A stretch of 64,000 nucleotides of DNA from Ferruginibacter sp. (GCA_013141115.1 JABFRP010000002.1:186001-250000); one strand, 5' to 3'. Counted from the stretch's first letter, positions 51,804-60,584 are shown. The notes: a model not told the origin generated them from the sequence alone. Numbers and translations are program-made.

Positions 51804-54800
51804 CTACACCCCCTTTCCCAACCGCAAATCCAATGTACAAGGAAATTCATTATTAATTTCCGGTGCCGGTGCATCGTACACAAAAGGCCCACGGTTGTTT
51901 TCGATGTAATGCTGTGTTACCGAGGATAGCACGGTTACAAAACGAGGTTCCTGTGTATGAGCGGTATTACCAAAGCGGCTGATGCGACGGCTTTCGGCTT
52001 CAAAGCTGTTGATGGGGAAAGTATCGTAACTTCTGCCGCCGGGATGCGATACATAATAGGTACAACCGCCAATGGAGCGGCCGTTCCAGGTATCTACAAT
52101 ATCAAAAGTAAGTGGCGTATCCACACCAATGGTAGGATGCAAGGCACTCGGTGGTTGCCAGGCACGGTAACGGATGCCGCAAACATACTCGCCTTTTACG
52201 CTGGTGGCGGTTAGCGGTACACGAACACCGCCGCAGAGTAAAATGTAGCGGTTGTCGTTGATGCCGGACAATTTTACCTGCACTCTTTCTAAAGAGCTAT
52301 CTACAAAACGGGCCGTGCCGGAGCTGCTCATTTCTTCGCCCAGTACATGCCAGGGTTCGATACCCATACGCAGTTCCATTGTAATATCTTTTACCTGTAC
52401 CGAACCGTAATGCGGAAAACGGAATTCGAAAAAGGATTTAAACCAATTGATATCAAATGCATAACCGGCCAGGTTTAAATATTCCACCACATCGGCCATA
52501 TCCTGCTGCACATAATGCGGCAGTAAATATTTATCGTACAGGCTGGTACCCCAGCGTACCAGTTTATGTTTATAAGGCTTTTTCCAAAAAGCGGCTATCA
52601 GTGCCCGTATAAGCAGCATTTGCAGCAAACTCATTTGCTTATGCGGCGGCATATCAAAAGCACGAAATTCTAAAATGCCTAAACGGCCACTGGAAGAATC
52701 GGGAGAATATAATTTATCGATACAAAATTCGGAACGATGGGTATTGCCGGTAATATCGGTAAGCAAGTGACGGAAAATTCTATCCGTTACCCAAAAAGGA
52801 ATAAAGCCTTTTTCGGGCACCTGGCTAAAGGCAATTTCCATTTCGTACAAGCGGTCTTCAAAGCCTTCGTCAAACCTTGGCGCCTGGCTGGTAGGGCCAA
52901 TAAAACTACCGGAAAATAAATACGATAAACCGGGATGGTGCTGCCAGAAAGTAATTAAACTACGCAATACATCGGGGCGGCGCAATAGCGGACTATCGGC
53001 AGGCTTGGCGCCACCGATAGTAATATGGTTACCGCCACCTGTACCAGTATGCCTTCCATCCAGCATAAATTTTTCGGTACCTAATCTTGATAAACGGGCT
53101 TCTTCATAAAGCGTATCAATATTACTAACCATTTCTTTCCAGTTCTTAGCCGGATGAATATTTACTTCTATCACTCCGGGGTCGGGTGATACTACCATGC
53201 GTTCCATCCGGTTATCCCTTGGTGGTTCGTAACCTTCAATACGTACCTGCATTTTTAATTTGGCTGCCGTGCCCTCAATAGATGCCACCATATCCAGGTA
53301 ATGCTCCGCATAATCCATTGGCGGTAGAAAAATATAAATCACGCCATCCCTTACTTCCACACTTAATGCCATGCGGATGGTTTCCATTTCGTGGGTAATT
53401 GCTACAGGTAATTCTTCTTTCTCTTCTGCTTTCTTTTTTTCGGCCGCTTTTCTCTTTTCAAATTTCTCTTTATTCTCGCCAGGTAATTTTGTTATTGGCT
53501 CGGTGTTTTTAAAAACTTTGCCGTAACGCCATTCTATAGCTTTATGAAAATCTTCCAGTGCAGGCACTTCTTCAAATAAACTGCGTTCTACTTTATGCGG
53601 CGTTTGTGCTTTGGTAAGCACCGGCAGCGACTCTAGCGGTAAGCGTAAGCCTACAGGTGAGTTACCGGGTATTAAAAAAAGATGTTCCCTGTTGAAAACC
53701 CATTTACAACTCAGCCATTTATCATCCCAGTAATTCCAGCGCAGCGGTATTACATAGCCAACTGGTTCATCCAAACCCTGGTTAAGCAATTGTGCTAAAG
53801 TGCGGCGCTCCAGCGGATCTTTTAAATTGGTTTTTAGCGGATCAACATTGGCAGGCATTTTTCCTTCTGTCCATAAAAAATAAAATACATCTTCGTAAGC
53901 CGGGCTGATATTATCCAAACTTACTGCTAAGTGCCGGGCCAGTTCCTGTGTAAATGCTTCAGCATCTTTTATGCTGTATTTCTTTTTATTTTTTTCGTGT
54001 GCTACTAACTCAAGGTTTTTCCAAATGGGGAAACCATCTTTACGCCAGAACAATCCGTATTGCCATCTTGGTAATGGTTCACCAGGATACCATTTACCCT
54101 GGCCATAATGTATCAATCCACCGGGGCCAAATTTTTCTCTTAACCTGAAAATAAGATCGTGTGATAATTCTCTTTTTTCTTTTCCATCAGCAGCAGTATT
54201 CCACTGTGCCGATTCCATATCATCAATAGAAACAAAGGTGGGTTCACCTCCCATCGTCATGCGTACATCGCCTGCATCTAAATCTTTATCTACTGCATTG
54301 CCCAATTCATTTATTTGTATCCATTGCTGTTCGGTAAAAGGTTTGGTTACTCTTGGGTCTTCATAAATTCTGGTTACACTATTTTCAAATTCAAAACTTA
54401 CTTCGCATTTATCAGTAGCGCCTACTACCGGTGCCGCACTGGCATAATCGGGTGTGCAGGCCAGTGGTATATGGCCTTCGCCGGCAAATAAACCAGAGGT
54501 GGCATCCAAGCCTATCCATCCTGCACCGGGAATATATACTTCTACCCAGGCATGCAGATCGGTAAAATCTTTTTCAGGGCCGGAAGGGCCATCCAAAGAT
54601 TTTTCGTCGGAAGTTAGCTGCACTAAATAACCGGATACAAAACGGGAAGCCAATCCTAAATGGCGCAAGGCCTGCACCAGCAACCATGCCGAATCCCGGC
54701 AGGAGCCTAATTTTTTTTCCAACGTTTCTTCTGGCGTTTGCACACCCACTTCCATGCGTATGGAATAGTTAATGTCTTTATTTACTTTTTGGTTGAGGTA

Positions 54801-55238
54801 CACCAAAAAATCATTGATCGTTTTTTTACTTCTGTCCACGCCTTTCAGCCATTCCATCAGCAACGGACCGCTTTCTTTTATTTCTAAATAAGGAATTAAT
54901 TCTTTGGGCAATTCGCCCTGGTATTCAAAAGGAAAATTCTCTGCATATTCTTCTACAAAAAAATCGAAGGGATTAATGCTAACCAAATTGGCTATTACTT
55001 CCACTTCTACTTTTAATTGCTCCGCTCTTTCAGGAAAAACCACACGGGCCTGGTAGTTACCAAACGGATCCTGCTGCCAATTGATAAAATGGTCTTTGGG
55101 TTCTACTTTAAAAGAATAGGATTCGATGGGTGTTCGGGAATGTACCGCAGGCCGCAGGCGGAATACATGCGGTGATAATGAAACCAACCTGTCGTAAGTG
55201 TAAACTGTTTTGTGCCTGATTGCTACCCGTATTGCCAT
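51804..55238 (-). CDS. Large DUF2126 protein with N-terminal transglutaminase-like domain
   Basis: A 1144-aa protein; ATG 55238 is chosen because MAIRVAIRHKTVYTYDRLVS is the normal family start. Residues about 1-290 are the transglutaminase part: N-terminal beta domain, then C180 (KKLGSCRDSAW), H229 (DLHAWVEVY) and D245 (WIGLDATSG). The remainder (about 350-1144) is DUF2126, with MGGEPTFVSIDDMES, RHTGTGGGNHITIGGA and YLFSGSFIGPTSQAPR. DUF2126 is related to amidoligase and glutamine-synthetase-like folds. It usually sits with the ATP-grasp/Alpha-E and transglutaminase genes; here those are at 27.7-31.2 kb, about 21 kb away. A charged Lys/Glu linker lies near residues 600-630. It is cytoplasmic. 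Confidence 0.92.
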   Translation of the reverse strand: MAIRVAIRHKTVYTYDRLVSLSPHVFRLRPAVHSRTPIESYSFKVEPKDHFINWQQDPFGNYQARVVFPERAEQLKVEVEVIANLVSINPFDFFVEEYAENFPFEYQGELPKELIPYLEIKESGPLLMEWLKGVDRSKKTINDFLVYLNQKVNKDINYSIRMEVGVQTPEETLEKKLGSCRDSAWLLVQALRHLGLASRFVSGYLVQLTSDEKSLDGPSGPEKDFTDLHAWVEVYIPGAGWIGLDATSGLFAGEGHIPLACTPDYASAAPVVGATDKCEVSFEFENSVTRIYEDPRVTKPFTEQQWIQINELGNAVDKDLDAGDVRMTMGGEPTFVSIDDMESAQWNTAADGKEKRELSHDLIFRLREKFGPGGLIHYGQGKWYPGEPLPRWQYGLFWRKDGFPIWKNLELVAHEKNKKKYSIKDAEAFTQELARHLAVSLDNISPAYEDVFYFLWTEGKMPANVDPLKTNLKDPLERRTLAQLLNQGLDEPVGYVIPLRWNYWDDKWLSCKWVFNREHLFLIPGNSPVGLRLPLESLPVLTKAQTPHKVERSLFEEVPALEDFHKAIEWRYGKVFKNTEPITKLPGENKEKFEKRKAAEKKKAEEKEELPVAITHEMETIRMALSVEVRDGVIYIFLPPMDYAEHYLDMVASIEGTAAKLKMQVRIEGYEPPRDNRMERMVVSPDPGVIEVNIHPAKNWKEMVSNIDTLYEEARLSRLGTEKFMLDGRHTGTGGGNHITIGGAKPADSPLLRRPDVLRSLITFWQHHPGLSYLFSGSFIGPTSQAPRFDEGFEDRLYEMEIAFSQVPEKGFIPFWVTDRIFRHLLTDITGNTHRSEFCIDKLYSPDSSSGRLGILEFRAFDMPPHKQMSLLQMLLIRALIAAFWKKPYKHKLVRWGTSLYDKYLLPHYVQQDMADVVEYLNLAGYAFDINWFKSFFEFRFPHYGSVQVKDITMELRMGIEPWHVLGEEMSSSGTARFVDSSLERVQVKLSGINDNRYILLCGGVRVPLTATSVKGEYVCGIRYRAWQPPSALHPTIGVDTPLTFDIVDTWNGRSIGGCTYYVSHPGGRSYDTFPINSFEAESRRISRFGNTAHTQEPRFVTVLSSVTQHYIENNRGPFVYDAPAPEINNEFPCTLDLRLGKGV

Positions 55239-55326
55239 AAAGAATTTATTTATTAATTGATAAGCAATACAACCGTTATTTAAATATAGGATTGAATTGG
55301 GGGAATGAAAAATTTTATTTGAGTTA

Positions 55327-55400
55327 GCCCGCAGACTACGCAGATGGCGCAGATAAAACAACAGGTACAAAAGTCTGCGGTATCTGCATAATCTGCGGGC
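55327..55400. repeat. Long inverted repeat in the divergent fmt/DUF2126 gap
   Basis: GCCCGCAGACTACGCAGAT (55327-55345) and ATCTGCATAATCTGCGGGC (55382-55400) pair as 19-bp arms with two mismatches around a 36-nt loop. It resembles dispersed GCAGATTACGCAGAT-type intergenic repeats of Bacteroidota. It lies directly upstream of the fmt promoter element. Confidence 0.75.
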
Positions 55401-55412
55401 AATATTTGTTTG

Positions 55413-55420
55413 TACCTTTG
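55413..55420 (+). promoter_or_regulatory. Bacteroidota -7 promoter element for fmt
   Basis: TACCTTTG matches TAnnTTTG exactly. It ends only 4 nt before the GTG at 55425, which would give a nearly leaderless transcript if both calls are right. Confidence 0.5.
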
Positions 55421-55424
55421 CAGC

Positions 55425-56462
55425 GTGATAGAAGTTAAATTAAAACAAAACGAAAATAAGGCCACGACCTTCAATTTTTCAATTTCACCCTTACGCATTG
55501 TATTTATGGGTACACCGGAATTTGCGGTGGCCAGTTTGGATGCATTGGTAAAAGCGGGTTATAATATTGTGGGGGTAATTACTGCGCCGGATAAACCGGG
55601 TGGCCGTGGTATGCAATTGCAACAAAGTGCTGTAAAAAAATATGCGGTAGAAAATAATTTGCATGTATTACAACCGGAAAAATTAAAGAACCCTGATTTT
55701 TTAGAGGAGCTGAAATCTTTAAAAGCCGATCTGCAAATTGTAGTGGCATTCAGAATGCTGCCTGAAGTGGTTTGGAGTATGCCAAGGATGGGGTCGGTAA
55801 ATTTGCATGGCAGTTTATTACCGCAATACCGTGGTGCTGCACCCATTAACTGGGCCGTTATTAATGGCGAAAAAGAAACAGGGGTTACTACTTTTAAATT
55901 GAAACATGAAATAGATACGGGTGATATTTTATTACAGGAATCTTTTGCTATTGGTGAAAATGATACCGCTGGTGAAGTGCATGATACCATTAAGGAAATT
56001 GGCGCAGCGGTTTTAGTGAAAACTGTTGCAGGTTTAGCTACAGGCAATTTAGCCGAGCGGCCACAATCCTTAAGGGTGAGTAGTGAAACGTCAGGCGTGA
56101 GTAGCACTCACGGCTCACCGCTCACCGCTCACGACAACCTTCATCATGCCCCCAAAATATTTACCGAAACCTGCAAAATAGATTTTACAAAAACGGTGGA
56201 AGAAGTGCATAATTTAATTCGTGGCCTTTCGCCTTTTCCCGGGGCATTTACCACACTGGATGGCAAAACACTGAAGATATATAAAAGTGAAAAACAAATT
56301 ACTCCAGTAAAAACTGTAGCCGGAAATTATGAAACAGATGGCAAAATATTTTTAAAATTTGCCTGTGCCGATGGGTATATTTTAGTAAAAGAATTGCAAC
56401 TGGAAGGAAAGAAAAAAATGCTGGTGGAAGATTTTTTAAGAGGGTACCGTTTTGGAGCATAA
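55425..56462 (+). CDS. fmt: Methionyl-tRNA formyltransferase with an in-frame repeat insertion
   Basis: It formylates initiator Met-tRNA using 10-formyl-THF. The catalytic N-terminal domain has PLRIVFMGTPEFAV, SVNLHGSLLPQYRGAAPINW and HEIDTGDILL. With the GTG start the catalytic residues are N126, H128 and D164, with the same spacing as in E. coli Fmt. The first ATG (55507) would delete the first beta strand, and TTA precedes RIVF. GTG 55425 is therefore the best start, giving about 22 extra residues. Between the catalytic and C-terminal domains an extra segment (about residues 216-238, SLRVSSETSGVSSTHGSPLT) is encoded by a GTGAG-type repeat. The C-terminal domain (FTKTVEEVHNLIRGLSPFPGAF) is intact. 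The total length is therefore about 345 aa, longer than usual. Confidence 0.93.
   Translation: MIEVKLKQNENKATTFNFSISPLRIVFMGTPEFAVASLDALVKAGYNIVGVITAPDKPGGRGMQLQQSAVKKYAVENNLHVLQPEKLKNPDFLEELKSLKADLQIVVAFRMLPEVVWSMPRMGSVNLHGSLLPQYRGAAPINWAVINGEKETGVTTFKLKHEIDTGDILLQESFAIGENDTAGEVHDTIKEIGAAVLVKTVAGLATGNLAERPQSLRVSSETSGVSSTHGSPLTAHDNLHHAPKIFTETCKIDFTKTVEEVHNLIRGLSPFPGAFTTLDGKTLKIYKSEKQITPVKTVAGNYETDGKIFLKFACADGYILVKELQLEGKKKMLVEDFLRGYRFGA
56070..56135. repeat. GTGAG/CTCAC repeat inserted within fmt
   Basis: The segment has repeated GTGAGT and CGCTCACCGCTCAC units and a hairpin CGTGAGT-AGC-ACTCACG (56096-56112). It keeps the fmt reading frame, coding for a Ser/Thr/His-rich linker. Such elements are normally intergenic in this phylum. 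Confidence 0.7.
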
Positions 56463-56468
56463 AAAAAA

Positions 56469-56495
56469 CGCCGCAATAATTGCGGCGTTTTTTTT
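56469..56495. terminator. Bidirectional terminator between fmt and the C1 peptidase gene
   Basis: CGCCGCAA, loop TAA, TTGCGGCG (56469-56487) is flanked by eight A on the left and eight T on the right. It can stop transcription of both convergent genes. Confidence 0.93.
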
Positions 56496-56507
56496 ATGAT
56501 TTTTACT

Positions 56508-57716
56508 TTATTTTATTTTTAATTTTTCCAGCAATGCTTTGCTTAATGCCGCTCTAGGCAATACCAAGCTTACTGTGTTAATTGAAAAATAAGCTTCGGA
56601 CACATTGATGTAACCACGTGAAGGCCCAATATCACCCCATGAATTTTTAACCAGAAAAAATGTAGCCCCACTTTTTGATTTTTCAATACCGGTAATATGC
56701 ATCAGGTGATCATCCTGGGTAGTAAGATTTTCAAATAATTTCTGACGAATTTCTGCATCTGCTTTTCCTTCTTTTACAGCACCGGTAAGAATTTCTTTTT
56801 TAGACTTTACATTTCCCGGTATATTTTCAAAATATACTGCAGACCCTAAGGTTTGCTGAAAACCATCATTACTAACATCTGCATCCCATAAAACGGTATA
56901 CCCTTTATTGATGGCATCTTTAGTTAATTGCACCATTTCGTTCAATGGTACATTGTAGTAAGCACCGTTGCTAAAATTATCCGGCACTTCCAGCACAAAT
57001 GGTTCGTAAAAATTATGATGGGTAAACGATGTGATATTAACATAATCATCTGCATTAAACTTCAGTACTTCGGCAGCAAATGTTTTTGGCGTAAATATTT
57101 TTCCGTTGTAAGTAAATTTTTCCGGCACTTTTCCTAATGCACTATCTAAAATGTTTTTATAGCCTGCTATCCAGTTTTCCGGTAATGGTTTAATGGTTAA
57201 AATACTATCTAAATATTTTTTAAGATCGCCTGATAATTTCACATGATTATGCTGTATTTCGCCTGCTTTTAAACCACTGTAAACAGTATCAGGCACGGCT
57301 CCATAAGTTGCCATGGCTCTTATCAGATCGTGGCCCAGTCCGCCTTCTCCAAATTGTGTATGCCCCTGGCGTAAAACATAATTTCTTGCTTTCTCTACAT
57401 AAATATTTCTCACCGTAAACATTTCACTCAAATCAAGCTCTCCCGAATTATTTTTAACACACTGGCTTTCTATTAAAGAAGTAGCGGAAAAACACCAACA
57501 GGTTCCCGTCATTCCCTGGTTTTTTACTCCTGTTGCTGCCAAACTTTTTTCAATAACATAAGCACTGGGAGCAGTTTTTCTTTCTTCCTCCATTTTTTTA
57601 CTTGCTGCCTCTTGTCTTAGTTTTGCAGCTTTAGGGTTGGCCGCATCCACATCCGTTTGCGCCCATGCACTAATAAAAAATGCAGCAGCAATGGCTACTA
57701 AAAATACTTTCTTCAT
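56508..57716 (-). CDS. Exported C1-family (bleomycin hydrolase-like) cysteine peptidase
   Basis: A 402-aa protein; ATG 57716 gives signal peptide MKKVFLVAIAAAFFISAWAQ. Papain-type catalytic residues are Q67 and C73 in VKNQGMTGTCWCFSA, His in DDHLMHITGIEKS (about 350), and Asn in VKNSWGD (about 372). Insertions between these and LSEMFTVRNIYVEKARNYV place it in the C1B/bleomycin hydrolase-like branch common in Bacteroidota. Because it is exported, it probably acts on peptides or proteins in the periplasm or outside. It lies 7 bp downstream of the LysM protein gene, so the two share a transcript. Confidence 0.9.
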   Translation of the reverse strand: MKKVFLVAIAAAFFISAWAQTDVDAANPKAAKLRQEAASKKMEEERKTAPSAYVIEKSLAATGVKNQGMTGTCWCFSATSLIESQCVKNNSGELDLSEMFTVRNIYVEKARNYVLRQGHTQFGEGGLGHDLIRAMATYGAVPDTVYSGLKAGEIQHNHVKLSGDLKKYLDSILTIKPLPENWIAGYKNILDSALGKVPEKFTYNGKIFTPKTFAAEVLKFNADDYVNITSFTHHNFYEPFVLEVPDNFSNGAYYNVPLNEMVQLTKDAINKGYTVLWDADVSNDGFQQTLGSAVYFENIPGNVKSKKEILTGAVKEGKADAEIRQKLFENLTTQDDHLMHITGIEKSKSGATFFLVKNSWGDIGPSRGYINVSEAYFSINTVSLVLPRAALSKALLEKLKIK

Positions 57717-57723
57717 AAAAGAT

Positions 57724-58716
57724 CTATTTTGAATAATTAAGTGTACAATCCATTTTACCATCCGCAGCCGCTCCTAAAATATCTGCTGCCGCATTGCTTA
57801 ACCGAATAATGAGTCCTGAATTTTGTTTTATATCCGGAATAAGATCCAGCACTTTTGCATATACCGTTTTACCCGTGCTGTTATTGGTAATTTTTATAAT
57901 AGTACCTGCGTTTGCGGCATTGTGCAGGCAATAATATTTTCCATCTTCCCAGCCACTAGTACTTTTAAAAATTCCTGCTGTACCCGTTTCGCTGGCCAGT
58001 GATTTGCCTTTGGTTTGTTCTTCAAATACAGTTTTAAAAACACCCCCTTTAAAGTCTGCAGCTTTTACATTACTAACCGGTGCGGTTGCAATTGGTGCAG
58101 TTTTTACAGGTTTTGGTACTTCTTCTTTTATTACAGGTTTTACCTCGGCAGGTTTGGTTACAACTGCTATTTCTTTTTCTTCGGGCTTCTTTATTACCGG
58201 TGTTTCTTTTACAACAACCGGAGGTGCTTTTACAACATTTTGTTCGGCGGTAGCCTCACCTTTTTTGGCGCCGTAACCAACAATAATTTTAGCGCCTTCG
58301 CTTAACGCATCTTCAGTAAGGTTGTTCCATTTTTTTATATCCGGTATGGCAACATTATACAATTTACTTATAGCATACAAGGTTTGCTTTTTTTCTACGG
58401 TATGATAAAAGGGAGCGCTATTTTCTTTTGTAACAGCCACGGGTTTTACAACTGGTGTTGCTTTTACCGGAGCAACTTCTTTTACAGGGGTTGGTACTGT
58501 ATTGGTACCATTGGTTACAGGAATTTTTAATACCTGCCCCAGCGTTAACCCTTTATCGTAATCAATTTTATTATAATTGGCCAGCTCCCTGCCATTAATA
58601 TTATACAAGCGACCAATGCTGGTAAGGCTTTCTTTTGGCCCTACCGTATGTGTAATAACTTTTTGGGCAACGGCAAACAATGGCAACAACAGCAACAGGC
58701 AAAATAATTTCTTCAT
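57724..58716 (-). CDS. Exported LysM protein with RlpA-like C-terminal barrel
   Basis: A 330-aa protein with signal peptide MKKLFCLLLLLPLFAVAQ. Two LysM peptidoglycan-binding domains lie at about residues 22-66 (THTVGPKESLTSIGRLYNIN) and 104-148 (YHTVEKKQTLYAISKLYNVA). A Lys/Pro/Val-rich linker (about 150-225) is followed by a C-terminal double-psi beta-barrel-like domain (about 228-330). That domain has ASETGTAGIFKSTSGWEDGKYYCLHNA in two blocks and GKTVYAKVLDLIPD. It probably binds peptidoglycan in the periplasm. The RlpA-like Asp of active lytic transglycosylases is not obvious, so an enzymatic role is doubtful. It is in an operon with the C1 peptidase downstream. Confidence 0.88.
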   Translation of the reverse strand: MKKLFCLLLLLPLFAVAQKVITHTVGPKESLTSIGRLYNINGRELANYNKIDYDKGLTLGQVLKIPVTNGTNTVPTPVKEVAPVKATPVVKPVAVTKENSAPFYHTVEKKQTLYAISKLYNVAIPDIKKWNNLTEDALSEGAKIIVGYGAKKGEATAEQNVVKAPPVVVKETPVIKKPEEKEIAVVTKPAEVKPVIKEEVPKPVKTAPIATAPVSNVKAADFKGGVFKTVFEEQTKGKSLASETGTAGIFKSTSGWEDGKYYCLHNAANAGTIIKITNNSTGKTVYAKVLDLIPDIKQNSGLIIRLSNAAADILGAAADGKMDCTLNYSK

Positions 58717-58770
58717 CTTGTAAAATATTATTGGTGCAAATATGCAAAAATTAGTTGGTTTATTAACCCA

Positions 58771-58806
58771 TTTACTTGTTAAGAATGGGGTTTACTTATT
58801 AAGAAT
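58771..58806. repeat. Short tandem duplication
   Basis: TTTACTTGTTAAGAATGGGG (58771-58790) is followed by TTTACTTATTAAGAATCC, a 20-bp period duplication at the end of the displaced methyltransferase C-terminus. Confidence 0.5.
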
Positions 58807-58931
58807 CCGCCATTCTTTAGGATAATAATTATTAATACGATTGGATAGTATTTTTACCCAACCCAACGAAAGCTGGCGGTAGCTGATTAATGCCCAGCCT
58901 TTTAATGAACTGTTTACTTGTATTTCCTGTT
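58792..58931 (-). pseudogene. Out-of-frame C-terminus of the rRNA methyltransferase
   Basis: On the minus strand, one frame off the methyltransferase, the sequence reads QEIQVNSSLKGWALISY and continues GWVKILSNRINNYYPKEWRI before a TAA at 58792-58794. The GWVK...NRxNNYYPKEWRI ending is the typical last segment of Bacteroidota RsmF-like proteins. It would be joined to ALQYLRK by one extra A in CGTAACAGG (58930-58931). There is no start codon of its own. Confidence 0.8.
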
Positions 58932-60167
58932 ACGCAGGTATTGCAATGCGGTTTCCAGATCAACTTCAACCGAAGGGATTGCGGTGCTAATTATGGTACT
59001 AATGGCCAGCTCGTGATGAGGAATTAATTCGTTACGAATGACCGCTCCCATTCTTACAGCAGCTTTTTTAATATATAATGCCGTTTGTAAAATCTGCAGG
59101 TCGTTTTGCAAATAAAGTGGCACTGCAATTATTTCTTCATTCTGTTTAATAAAGAAAAAATCGGCAGCATTTTTTAACCAGGGGCTTACCGCTTCAATTT
59201 CCGTTTTAGTAACCTGTTGTAATGTCTTTCTTTCTTTCTTTTGCGTGGCACTAAAAGCTGCTTCCTGCTTTTTTTTAAACACTGTTATAAAAAAACCTTC
59301 GCCCTTTACTTTATCCGGGTAAAAACGATAGCCCTTTGCTTTATGTATTTCACTTTCTGTTGCTACAATCCCCCAGGTATTTTCAACTTTCAACGGCACA
59401 CTTTCCATTTTAAATTCTTCCACCATCCAATCGCAAACGGCTTCATCCTCTTCTGTGGAGTAAGAGCAGGTGGAATAAATTATAATTCCGTTTTCTTTTA
59501 AAGCAGGAAATACATCCGCCACAATTCTTTGCTGCCGCTGGCTGCAAAGCTGTACATTATTTATACTCCACTCTTCAATTGCCGCTGCATCTTTTCTAAA
59601 TAAACCACTGCCACTGCAAGGTGCATCTATTACAATCACATCAAAATAATTTTCCAGCCTTTGAAAATCTTTAGGATCGTTATTGCTAACCACCACATTT
59701 GCTGCACCCCATTTGGTAATATTTTCGCTTAAAATATTTACCCGTGTTTTTATTACTTCGTTACTTACTAATAAACTTTCGGCAGAAATTAAGGATTGAA
59801 TTAAAGTAGATTTTCCACCGGGTGCTGCACAAAGATCTAATACTTTTAAAGGTTGCGACAGATCCAGCGTTTGCTGTAGCGCCTGCCCCACAAACATACT
59901 GCTGGCTTCCTGCACATAATATGCACCTGCATGAAAAAGTGGATCACTGGTAAATGACGGCCGTTCATCCAAATAATAACCATTGGCACACCAGGGAATT
60001 TGCTGAAGTTGATTATTGAATATTACACTTTGACCATCCAATATTTTAGCCGGATTTTTCCTTACAGAAGTTACCTGCTCACCTGATTGATGCAATTGTA
60101 TAAAAGCTGCTTCATCAAAGCCTTTTACATTTTGTAAGGATCGTATTAACTGTTCCGGTAAATTCAA
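58914..60167 (-). CDS. RsmB/RsmF-type rRNA m5C methyltransferase, frameshifted near the C-terminus
   Basis: 417 aa as read. It is a NOL1/NOP2/Sun-family enzyme that makes 5-methylcytosine in rRNA with AdoMet. Motif I is VLDLCAAPGGKS (111-120). The two family cysteines are C184 in DAPCSGSG and C234 in STCSYSTEEDE, the latter being the usual nucleophile. A second domain (about 290-400) has GYRFYPDKVKGEGFFITVF, as in RsmF. The chain stops at LQYLRNRKYK, but the expected C-terminal segment follows in another frame (58792-58931). One base therefore appears to be missing at about 58930. If real, about 45 residues of the RNA-binding end are lost; the catalytic core remains intact. Confidence 0.9.
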   Translation of the reverse strand: MNLPEQLIRSLQNVKGFDEAAFIQLHQSGEQVTSVRKNPAKILDGQSVIFNNQLQQIPWCANGYYLDERPSFTSDPLFHAGAYYVQEASSMFVGQALQQTLDLSQPLKVLDLCAAPGGKSTLIQSLISAESLLVSNEVIKTRVNILSENITKWGAANVVVSNNDPKDFQRLENYFDVIVIDAPCSGSGLFRKDAAAIEEWSINNVQLCSQRQQRIVADVFPALKENGIIIYSTCSYSTEEDEAVCDWMVEEFKMESVPLKVENTWGIVATESEIHKAKGYRFYPDKVKGEGFFITVFKKKQEAAFSATQKKERKTLQQVTKTEIEAVSPWLKNAADFFFIKQNEEIIAVPLYLQNDLQILQTALYIKKAAVRMGAVIRNELIPHHELAISTIISTAIPSVEVDLETALQYLRNRKYK

Positions 60168-60212
60168 TTACTATTATTTTATACTGCAATTATTAAACAG
60201 CACTGTTGATTA

Positions 60213-60524
60213 TTATAAAGCCACTGTATCGTACACCAGCACTTTATCCCATAAATGAGCACATTCTTTTACAAAATTTAAATGAATGGGGTCAACCTGG
60301 TAACTGTCCTGATCGGCAGCAGTATTAAATGTAAGCAGCCAGCTGATGGAGTAAGTGGTATCAATAACATTTCTGTTGGTAGCGGCCGGCTTACCTATAT
60401 GAAAAGATTGTATAGTTGCAACTGCCGATAACTTGCGAAGGCCTTCTACCAATTGTTGCTGGCTTAATTCATTTGCAGGTTCTTTTAACCAGAAAAAAAC
60501 ATGGTGTACAAAAACATTTTGCAT
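60213..60524 (-). CDS. Dabb (stress-responsive A/B barrel) protein
   Basis: A 103-aa single Dabb domain. Landmarks are FVHHVFFWLKEPANELSQQQ (N-terminal strand and helix), QSFHIGKPAATNRNVIDTTY and HLNFVKECAHLWDKVLVYD (C-terminal). It is related to dimeric alpha-beta barrels that act as small-molecule binding proteins or monooxygenase-like enzymes; the substrate is unknown. It is cytoplasmic. It starts 60 bp downstream of the membrane protein gene and may be co-transcribed with it. Confidence 0.88.
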   Translation of the reverse strand: MQNVFVHHVFFWLKEPANELSQQQLVEGLRKLSAVATIQSFHIGKPAATNRNVIDTTYSISWLLTFNTAADQDSYQVDPIHLNFVKECAHLWDKVLVYDTVAL

Positions 60525-60584
60525 AGTTTTATTTTTTGTAAAACTATTGGAAAAAATTTTATTGCAGAAAAGATAACCAGATTA

